Below are positions 54,153 through 62,512 of a DNA stretch of 64,000 nt, one piece after another. Both the position numbers and the translations under genes were made by a program. The notes under the pieces are model-generated. The model saw only the letters and a program-made list of their open reading frames with translations, was not told the origin of the DNA and ran no database searches. Source of the stretch: Empedobacter stercoris (lineage in GTDB: Bacteria; Bacteroidota; Bacteroidia; Flavobacteriales; Weeksellaceae); NCBI RefSeq assembly GCF_025244765.1, contig NZ_CP104209.1, positions 310,001-374,000 of the forward strand. The letters are read 5' to 3'. Numbering within the stretch: position 1 is the first letter of the stretch; the number at the start of each line of letters is the position of its first letter.

Positions 54153-56717
54153 TTATTTAATCCAACTACTTTTTGGTTCGTTTTTCAAATAAAAAGCAAA
54201 CCATTGTTCTATTCTCCTTGTCAAATCTGTTTGATCTTCTTTGCTTGATACAAAATGTCTTGCTTCAGGATAGCGTAGCATAACAATCTTTTTTTTGAGT
54301 TTTCTCAAAGCGGTATAAATTGTCATCGTTTGTTCTGGAGGTACATTAGTATCATTTTTACCTGTCCAACTCAATATTGGTGTTGTGATTCTACTTGCAT
54401 GATACAAAGGTGAATTTTTTATGTAAAGTTCGGGCGCTTCAAAAAATGGCTTTTTTATTCTAAATTGAAAATTTTCATAGCGCCAGCTTTCTGTTTTTTC
54501 GTAAGGTTCATTCCAAAAATAGTCTTTTACCAAGTCAAATAAACTTGCTCCCGTAACAGCAGCACTAAATAAATCGGTTTGTGTAAGTATAAAATTGGTT
54601 TCATATCCTCCAAATGACTGTCCAATCAATCCTATTTTTCCTTTTTCAGTTACACCTTCATCAATTAGTTTATTCAAAACTCCTACAACTGAATTTGTAG
54701 CAGATGCACCTGTAAAACCTTTATCATATGCCATATCGGGAAGTACAACAATATAACCTTGTTGCGTAAGATTTGATACATTAAATCCTATGTTGTTATA
54801 CATCGATGGATTGTGGTATTCTTTTACTGTTTGTGACAAATTTTCGTAGACACGAACTATAGCAGGATATACATTTCCTTTCTTGTAATTCGGTGGGTAA
54901 AATATAGCAGCTTTTAGTTTTTTTCCATCTATAGTTGTGTAATGCAATAATTCGGATGTTCCCCAATCATAAAGATAATGTTGTTTATTCGTTGCGAATA
55001 ATTGTATTGGTTCACTTTTCATATCTTTTTTATACCACAATTCTGGTGGTAAATTATAGGCTTCTTTTAAGTAAATAAAATCTGTTGTTAACTTGGCTTG
55101 TTGCAACTTTGTATATAAAAAATCATGACTTGTCAATAGTAAATCAATTGTATGATTTGGTTTTAATATGGCATAAGATTTAATTCTTGTATTTAGATCG
55201 TTTATAACCAACCTGTTGTTCTTAGTTTCGTCAATAAGACGGATATCCGACGTATTTTTTGATTTCGTCAATAACTCAAAACGAAAAACTTGCTGCGACT
55301 CTCTGCCTTTTGTCAACTTAGTAGAAGCTAATGTCTTTACATTTATTTTCCAAATATCATAGGTGTCATATAGATAGAGGTATTGTTTATCATTTGAGAT
55401 TCCTGCAATTCCCCATGCAATTTGTTGATAACCTTCATCTAGTATTTTGTTATCCCATTCGGCATGTATGGAAGAAGTCAGATTTGTAGCTGTTTCAAGT
55501 TTTGTATTATACCACCACCAATTATTGTCATAGTAGTAAACAAAATCATCTGTTTGTCCTACATTTCCGAATAAATGAGTATTTGGATCAAATTCTTGAA
55601 TAATTCTTTTCTTAACAGCTGTTTTCGAATCATAGAAATAAACATCATAATCGTTTATTAATTTATTATCTGTTGTGTTTTGATATGGGTTGTATAATAA
55701 GAGCTTATTACTATTCGATAAATAATGTATATTAGGTAGTTCATCGTCTGTAATCTGTTTTACAGTATTTTCTACTCTATTCCAAACCCAAGTATAAGGG
55801 GTATAACCACGTTCATCTCTCATTTTTCTAATTGGATAGATCAGCTGATCCGAACCATACCATATTTCTACAGAATCATTTGTTGTTCTGTTTATCAACT
55901 TCTTTTTGGCATTGAAATAAATGAATTCAGCATTAGCAGAAAGATACAATGTATTTGATGTTTGATCGATTTCGTCTTCTATCAAATTAGTATTCATACA
56001 GTCTAAGTTTTTACTTTTTAGATCAAAATAACAAATGCTAGACAAGGCGTTTTCGTTTTTCGATAATATAACGACACCATTGTCGTTCCACTTAAAATTA
56101 GTGTAAGAACCAGCTTCTTTATGTGCTACCGCATTAGATGATAAAGGGTGAGAAAGATCTATGTATTCTAAAAAGACACTAGTATCAACTATTTTTTCAT
56201 AAACCATTCGATTTGTTTCATTATCAAAACTATAATTACGCGTATTTTCAATGGTTTTTATACTATTACCTTTTATATCTCGCAAAACAATTCGTTGTGC
56301 ATTGTTGTGTTTTTCTATGGAAATAAGAATATTCTTGTCCACTGAAACAACATATTTCTTTACAGCAGGAATCTCAATATTTTCTAGCGTTTTTAAATTA
56401 AGTACAGAAAGATTATTGTTTTTTAACCATAGAAAAGAATTTTCTTTCATAAAAGCACCTTCTCTTATTCCAGCAATACTTATTTGTTGTTTCGTCAAGT
56501 TATTAATTAAAAATACAGTATCTGTAGTAGCGTAAGACATACTAATAGTAGACCAATTCCCTTTTTCAGAAATTTGCGAACCAATAACTTTTCCCCATTT
56601 ATCGTATTCAGATTCTTTTACTGTTCGGTGAGTATGTTGTGCAAATACAGGCTTCATGTTAAATAAAAACATGAGGTGTATTAATACAATAAAATGCTTC
56701 AATATAGTTGTTTTCAT
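54153..56717 (-). CDS. S9-family (prolyl oligopeptidase-like) serine peptidase, secreted
   Basis: The 854-residue protein has a signal peptide ending near residue 26 (PVFAQ), a long beta-propeller-like N-terminal region (about 60-560) and an alpha/beta hydrolase domain with S701 (GQSFGGY), D789 (GKNDTNVP) and H821 (ARHFVSS). Such enzymes cut short peptides in the periplasm or at the surface. Its ATG overlaps the susD stop by one base, so it is the third gene of a susC-susD-peptidase operon. This suggests cleavage of an imported peptide. Confidence 0.9.
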   Translation of the reverse strand: MKTTILKHFIVLIHLMFLFNMKPVFAQHTHRTVKESEYDKWGKVIGSQISEKGNWSTISMSYATTDTVFLINNLTKQQISIAGIREGAFMKENSFLWLKNNNLSVLNLKTLENIEIPAVKKYVVSVDKNILISIEKHNNAQRIVLRDIKGNSIKTIENTRNYSFDNETNRMVYEKIVDTSVFLEYIDLSHPLSSNAVAHKEAGSYTNFKWNDNGVVILSKNENALSSICYFDLKSKNLDCMNTNLIEDEIDQTSNTLYLSANAEFIYFNAKKKLINRTTNDSVEIWYGSDQLIYPIRKMRDERGYTPYTWVWNRVENTVKQITDDELPNIHYLSNSNKLLLYNPYQNTTDNKLINDYDVYFYDSKTAVKKRIIQEFDPNTHLFGNVGQTDDFVYYYDNNWWWYNTKLETATNLTSSIHAEWDNKILDEGYQQIAWGIAGISNDKQYLYLYDTYDIWKINVKTLASTKLTKGRESQQVFRFELLTKSKNTSDIRLIDETKNNRLVINDLNTRIKSYAILKPNHTIDLLLTSHDFLYTKLQQAKLTTDFIYLKEAYNLPPELWYKKDMKSEPIQLFATNKQHYLYDWGTSELLHYTTIDGKKLKAAIFYPPNYKKGNVYPAIVRVYENLSQTVKEYHNPSMYNNIGFNVSNLTQQGYIVVLPDMAYDKGFTGASATNSVVGVLNKLIDEGVTEKGKIGLIGQSFGGYETNFILTQTDLFSAAVTGASLFDLVKDYFWNEPYEKTESWRYENFQFRIKKPFFEAPELYIKNSPLYHASRITTPILSWTGKNDTNVPPEQTMTIYTALRKLKKKIVMLRYPEARHFVSSKEDQTDLTRRIEQWFAFYLKNEPKSSWIK

Positions 56718-58086
56718 TAGTATCCAGTGTTTTGTGTTAAATTCGAATTCTTTAATATTTCTTGTTCAGGAATTGGCCATTGTTGGCAATAGCTTTTCCA
56801 ATTTGATTTTGTTGGAGTTAATACTTGATCGATTAGATTCAATCGTTTTAAATCAAAAAAACGATGCCCAAATTCACAGAAGAACTCATGCTGTCTTTCT
56901 TGTAAAATAGCTTCTATAAATTCCTCATCAGTCAATACGATATAAGCAGGCAAACCAGCTCTTGATCTAATTTTGTTAAGATCTTGTAAGGCACCTACTT
57001 TATTTTGTTGTTTTAGACGTGCCTCAGCTCGAATTAAAAATTGTTCTGCTAATCGAAAAACAACCGAGTTTTCTGTTGTTGAAGAAGAGTTTGTTCTTTG
57101 TTTGTATTTATAAGCATGTTTCCAAGTACTTGTACCGTTAGTAACTTCTCTTACCCAGTTTTTTTGACGAAGATCATTTGGTTCAAACTGTGTATTTACT
57201 TTTGTTAAAGCAATAGAAGTAGGAGGACCAGTTGCGACATAGTATACGTACCACCTTCATACGCATAATTACCAGCTTGCTTAGGAGAAATTTGCCAAAT
57301 AATCGATTTATTCTCTTTCAAAAACTCTTGATTAACATCTTGTTGCCATTCTATAGAAGGAGTATTAATTACTGTAGAAGCCCATTTTTCAGCATTTACC
57401 CAATTTCCTTTATACAATTCTACACGTGCTAGTAAAGCTTGTGCAGTTACTTGATTAGGACGATTACGTTGTAGTGTTATTAGTGAAGATAATAGCGGTA
57501 TAGCTACTTCTAAATCTTGTGTAATTTGTTCATACACTTTTGTTTTCTCTAAACGAGAAACACTTTTATTCAACTCATAATTCGTTGTTTTTATATAAGG
57601 AATATCGCCATAGGTATTCACTAAATAAAAATGGAGCAATGCTCTCACAAAAAGTGCTTCACCTATAAAACCATTTTTATCTGGTGTAGATAAGCCTTTA
57701 CTATTTTGGCATCCTTCTATAATAGCATTTGCCATATAAATCTGATAATAGGTTTGCGACCAATATTGTAGTACAGTGGCGCTATTTGCCTGTAATGTAT
57801 TATTATATAAATTTTGAGATTCTACTTGATTGATTTGATACGAATCTAATTCATCGGTATATAGACCAATAGAAACAGGAAAAGCACTCATTTGCCCACT
57901 TACAAAACCTTTTTCTCTCATATCTGCATATAGGTTAATAAGCGCAGCATTTGTTGTCTTTTTATCAGCAAAAACCAACTCACTATTGTATTGAGAAGTA
58001 GGAACATCAACATCCAAAAAATCATTGCATCTAAAGAATAAGACGCTTATAACGACTGTTAAACTTAACGTATATATATTTTTCAT
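56717..58086 (-). pseudogene. SusD/RagB family lipoprotein gene with a frameshift
   Basis: The 5' part (58086 to 57205, 293 codons) encodes a lipoprotein signal with C20 (LFFRC) and a SusD N-terminal domain. It then ends in an unnatural LVLLLLLL run. The normal SusD C-terminus continues in another frame from about 57245 to 56717 (ATGPPTSIALTK through EFFCEFGHRFFDLKRL to LTQNTGY). Removing 2 bases (one TA) near GTATAC at 57242-57247 restores a 455-residue protein. SusD caps the SusC transporter and binds ligand. The shift would disable it unless it is a sequencing error. Confidence 0.85.
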
Positions 58087-58114
58087 TGTGCTAAATTTTA
58101 TTATTCTTATCAGA

Positions 58115-61072
58115 CTAAAAGTTTAATTTCATTCCCATTACGATGGTACGAAGAGGAGGGAGAAATCGGTTGTACTTAAATTCGGGATCACCTCCTTTAT
58201 AAGGCGTTAGAGTAAATAGATTTTGACCTTGTAGAAAGATTTGAGGTTTCAAGAAATGATCTTTTAAAGGAATATCATAGGTAATCGAAATGTTTTTCAA
58301 TCGGATGTAAGAAGCATCCACAATAGAAAGCGTACTACTTCGCATTAAATTATAATTAGCCGCTATTTGAGAATTTTTAGTACTATATGGTTGCATAGGT
58401 ATACCATAGTCTACTAATTGATTGGTCATAGTACCAGCTATTGCTGTAGGCAAGTACAATTGTCGTTCTTGTTTTACAAACTGAAATAACATATCTAAAC
58501 TCAACTGTTTGTACCGAATTTGATTGGCAATACCACCATAATAAGAAGGATTAAGATCGACGAGTACAACTCGATCTTTTAGAGAAGTTATTATACCATC
58601 TCCATCATAATCATAGAATTCATATTGATTATTTGTAGGATTTATACCTGTGTATTGATAAAGTTTGATGCTGTTAATTGATCGACCGATAACATAAGTA
58701 TTGGCGTAAGCAGAGCTTTCAAGATCTGGATAAGATAGTAGCTTGTTCCGATTAAAAGATAAATTAACCTCTGTTGTCCACTTCCAATTATTAGTCGTTA
58801 TATTTTTGGAACCAAGTGTAAATTCCCATCCTTTATTTTCTACTGTTGCAGGTAAATTTCCAGAAAAAGAAGAAAAACCAGTTGTCGTAGGTAGAGCAAT
58901 ACCGACCAATTGATTTCCTGATCTGTTTTGATAATAAGCCATAGAAAAATTAAGACGATCATGTAGAAAACCTAATTCTAGCGCAACTTCTAATTTGCGA
59001 TTTGTCTCCCAATGATAATTGGGATTATATAACCGAATAGGACTTAAACCAACTGTCCCATTATATGGATTGGATGTTGTTTGATAGTTATCTAAATATT
59101 GATAATCTCCAATATTATCACTTCCTGTAATTCCATAACTACCACGTAATTTCCCAAAACTCAACCATGATACTTCACGTAGAAAACTTTCTTTCGAAAA
59201 AAGCCAAGCCGCACCAATTGCACCAAAATTAGAATATCTATTCTGAGGACTAAAACGACTCGAGCCATCTCGTCTAGCTGTTACGTTAAGTATATATTTA
59301 TCATGTAAGATGTAATTCAATCGTCCATAAAAAGCTTGATAACGGTAATTTGTTTTTTCATCTAAGCCTATTAATTGTAAAGCAGCAGTAGACAAAGACA
59401 ATAACATTTCATTAGAAGGGAAATCGGCGGCAGTTAAATACAGCCTATCAGTTTTTTGATCCTGAAAAGTTGCACCTATAAGAAAAGAAAAACGATGTTG
59501 ATTCCATTTCTTATCCCAACTTAGTTGAGGTTCTATAATCCATGAAGAACGATTAGTTTGATTAGATTCTACACTTGATGATTCACTACCTTGTCCAGAA
59601 GAAGGATTATACATCGTTGACGGAAAAGTTCTCAACTCTCGGCTATGCAATTGGGTAAACCCTAAATTGGTTTTAAAAGTTAATTCAGGTAAAATAGCAT
59701 AGCTCAACATCATATTAGCGGTTAGATTATCTATTTTTGATAGAAATTTAGACTCTAAACTTGCCAATGGATTGGTCCATGTATTATTTGCCCAATTCAA
59801 TTGTCCATTCTCATCATATAAAGCAGGAGCATTGGGTGCTAATTCTCTTGCAACAGTTGTTAAATCAGTAGAAGGTTGATTGTTATTTTGATTGCTATAA
59901 TTACCCGTAAATAAGAAATTAAACTTTTTAGCCTTGTAGTTTAAAGCCAAATGAACAGCATTTTTCAAATACTTAAATGCTCCTGGATAAACAGTAGTTT
60001 CTTCGTGATGTGTACCATTCACGGTATAATTAAAAGCGGTGTTACCACCACTTATAGAAGTTTGTATCGTGTTATATTCTGCTGTACCTCCAATTAATTC
60101 TTTTTGCCAATCGGTAGATCGGGTTTGATCCCATGTCCCGTTTATATCATAGGCATTTGTAGGATAAGTAGAAATACCATCGTAGGCATAAGCCTGTCTA
60201 CGCATATCAAGGTATTGTTCGGTATTCATCAATTTCAACGGACGTGTAATTTTTCCTAACCCCATCGATGTCCGAATACTTACCTGTGTAGCACCTATTT
60301 TCCCCTGTTTAGTTGTAACGAGCACCACACCATTTGCTCCACGCGATCCATAAATAGCTGTAGCATCGGCATCTTTCAGTACTTCTATACTTTCTATATC
60401 AGCAGGGTTAATCGTAGATAACGGACTTGTAAAAGAAGGTCTGTTTCCAGAGGTAGATGTGCCTCCAATAGGATCCGAAGAGTAGGGGATACCATCTATA
60501 ATGAATAAAGGTTGATTGGCATCGGGTCTTAAACTGTTCTGTCCCCGTATTTTTATCTGAAATCCACCTCCAGAACCACCACTTTCTTGAGTTATTTCTA
60601 CTCCTGCCATTCGTCCTTGTAGCGTTGCTAAAAAATTATCTACAGGCTGATTTTCTATTTCCTTAGCCGTAACACGTGCAATAGACCCCGTACGTTCTTT
60701 GTCTTTTACAGCATAGTACCCTGCATTTATCACCACATCTTTCAGCTGAATTTCATTCTCTTCTTTTGTGAAACTTATATTTATCACACTTCTATTCAAT
60801 ACCTCTTCTTCACGAATAGGGAAATCCAATTGCTCAAAAATAAGTTTAGCATTGTCTTGTTGTAAGGTCAACGCATAGTATCCATTTGCATCAGTTCGCA
60901 CACTATTCTGTGTACCTTCTTCTGTTACTACCACGCCAGAGAGCAAATGGTTATGATCTTTCACCGTTCCAGTCACGGTTTTTCCTGTTTGTGCAAATAG
61001 GGGTGTAGCACAAACCAATCCCAATAGCACACTTATTATATGCCTATTGAGTTTAAAGTAAAATATTTTCAT
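58115..61072 (-). CDS. SusC/RagA family TonB-linked outer-membrane transporter
   Basis: The 985-residue protein has a signal peptide ending near residue 28 (PLFAQ), a carboxypeptidase-D-like regulatory domain (about 30-105), a plug domain with the conserved GSGGGFQIKIRGQNSL segment and ESIEVLKDADATAIYGSRGANGV (split here: ESIEVLKDADA, then AIYGSRGANGV), and a beta-barrel to the end. It forms the outer-membrane channel for a ligand bound by SusD, driven by TonB. It heads the susC-susD-S9 peptidase operon. Coupling to a peptidase rather than glycosidases points to peptide import (inference). Confidence 0.93.
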   Translation of the reverse strand: MKIFYFKLNRHIISVLLGLVCATPLFAQTGKTVTGTVKDHNHLLSGVVVTEEGTQNSVRTDANGYYALTLQQDNAKLIFEQLDFPIREEEVLNRSVINISFTKEENEIQLKDVVINAGYYAVKDKERTGSIARVTAKEIENQPVDNFLATLQGRMAGVEITQESGGSGGGFQIKIRGQNSLRPDANQPLFIIDGIPYSSDPIGGTSTSGNRPSFTSPLSTINPADIESIEVLKDADATAIYGSRGANGVVLVTTKQGKIGATQVSIRTSMGLGKITRPLKLMNTEQYLDMRRQAYAYDGISTYPTNAYDINGTWDQTRSTDWQKELIGGTAEYNTIQTSISGGNTAFNYTVNGTHHEETTVYPGAFKYLKNAVHLALNYKAKKFNFLFTGNYSNQNNNQPSTDLTTVARELAPNAPALYDENGQLNWANNTWTNPLASLESKFLSKIDNLTANMMLSYAILPELTFKTNLGFTQLHSRELRTFPSTMYNPSSGQGSESSSVESNQTNRSSWIIEPQLSWDKKWNQHRFSFLIGATFQDQKTDRLYLTAADFPSNEMLLSLSTAALQLIGLDEKTNYRYQAFYGRLNYILHDKYILNVTARRDGSSRFSPQNRYSNFGAIGAAWLFSKESFLREVSWLSFGKLRGSYGITGSDNIGDYQYLDNYQTTSNPYNGTVGLSPIRLYNPNYHWETNRKLEVALELGFLHDRLNFSMAYYQNRSGNQLVGIALPTTTGFSSFSGNLPATVENKGWEFTLGSKNITTNNWKWTTEVNLSFNRNKLLSYPDLESSAYANTYVIGRSINSIKLYQYTGINPTNNQYEFYDYDGDGIITSLKDRVVLVDLNPSYYGGIANQIRYKQLSLDMLFQFVKQERQLYLPTAIAGTMTNQLVDYGIPMQPYSTKNSQIAANYNLMRSSTLSIVDASYIRLKNISITYDIPLKDHFLKPQIFLQGQNLFTLTPYKGGDPEFKYNRFLPPLRTIVMGMKLNF

Positions 61073-61735
61073 AATTTTACATAAGTTTTTTAAAATTCAA
61101 CATTAGTTTTAAAAGCCACTCCTTTTCCAGTACATCGCGCCAACTTTGTTTTTGGGAAAGGGGTTTTTGTTTTTTTTTACGTTTTACGGTCTACGCTTAA
61201 CGTTTTACGTTTTTATTCTTATTTATATTCAAATCCACTTTTTAATAACAAATTTTGTCATTCTGGGCTTGTCTCAGAATCGCATCTAATATGTCATTTC
61301 GAGGTATCGAGAAATCTTTTGTCACTTTTTTTCGTCAAAAAAACTAACGAAAAAAGACTTGTCTTTGATTTTCGACGGTCAAAATAAGTTTCAGCCATTC
61401 AATGTTTTAAATCATTTGCTACGCAAACAGTAAAACATTTTAACCATTTACTTCAACTTTTTGACACTCGCCTCCAAATCATATGACATTTTTTTAATCC
61501 TATTTAAACATTCAAATCCTTTTTTAACAATGAATTTATAAACCGTCATTGCTGAAAAGTCGAGTGTCAATTCGGCGTAAAGAGCGTTAAAAATGATTTA
61601 TGTTCGCATTTCATATGCGAATGTTCTAAAGCATTTAGCGAATAGCCGTTATTGACCGACTTGTAAGCACAGACTTGATTTTTTTGGTTCGTTTTTTCAT
61701 CAAGGAAAAAATGAACATATAATTATTAATCAACT
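61070..61735. repeat. Direct repeat including the susC upstream region (second copy 63330-63965)
   Basis: The first 250 bases upstream of susC, starting at its ATG AAA, recur almost unchanged from 63330 with an offset of 2,260 bp. The similarity continues through the 365-bp unit. At 63330 the copy carries only ATG AAA GAG TAA on the minus strand. The duplicated promoter and leader thus have no coding region behind them. Confidence 0.85.
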
Positions 61736-61751
61736 TGTAACAATTTTACCT

Positions 61752-61768
61752 AAGCTCCACTGGAGCTT
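61752..61768. repeat. Hairpin element, form AAGCTCC/GGAGCTT (second copy 62310-62326)
   Basis: A 7-bp stem with loop ACT (ACA in the second copy), followed by CTCCTTTTAATTTCAAAT. In reverse orientation this is the AAATTAAAAGGAG-hairpin element of R1, with a different stem sequence but the same paired structure. Confidence 0.7.
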
Positions 61769-62437
61769 CTCCTTTTAATTTCAAATGTTTTCTCATCAAG
61801 GAAAAAATGAATGTAAAATTCTTTCTATCACTTTTTTATTCATAGCTTATCTATTTTTATTGTCGGTATTCATGTGCCCTTCGGGGAACAGTCAAAAAAA
61901 CTAACGAAAAAAGACTTGTCTTTGATTTTCGACGGTCAAAATTAGTTTCAGCCATTCAATATTTTAAATCATTTGCTACGCAAACAGTAAAATATTTTAA
62001 CCATTCTCTTCAACTTTTTGACACTCGCCTCCAAATCATATGACATTTTTCTAATCCTTTTTTCAATACTCAAATCCATTTATAACAACGAATTTATAAA
62101 TCGTCATTGCTAAAAAGTTGAGTGTCAATTCGGCGTAAAGAGCGTTAAAAATGATTTATGTTCGCATTTCATATGCGAATGTTCTAAAGCATTTAGCGAG
62201 TAGCCGTTATTGACCGACTTGTAAGCACAGACTTGATTTTTTTGGTTCGTTTTTTCATCAAGGAAAAAATGAACATATAATTATTAATCAACTTGTAACA
62301 ATTTTACCTAAGCTCCACAGGAGCTTCTCCTTTTAATTTCAAATTCTTAATCTCAAATGTTTTTTCATCAAGGAAAAAATGAATAAATACTGTTTTTATA
62401 CTACTTTTTAAGTTACACCCAAAATTCCCCCTCCAAC

Positions 62438-62512
62438 AGTTTTAAAAATTACATTAATAAATGAAAACTAAAATTTAACACTAATTACTTTATGAAGATC
62501 ATTTACTTTCTT
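62438..62512 (+). repeat. Relic of a susC-like gene start (second copy 63210-63284)
   Basis: The two 75-base copies are nearly identical, with offset 772. Each contains an ATG (62492 and 63264) followed by GAAGATCATTTACTTTCTT, encoding MKIIYFL, similar to the start MKIFYF of the susC gene here. Reading frames behind them break within 15-60 codons. They look like remains of deleted genes. Confidence 0.5.
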
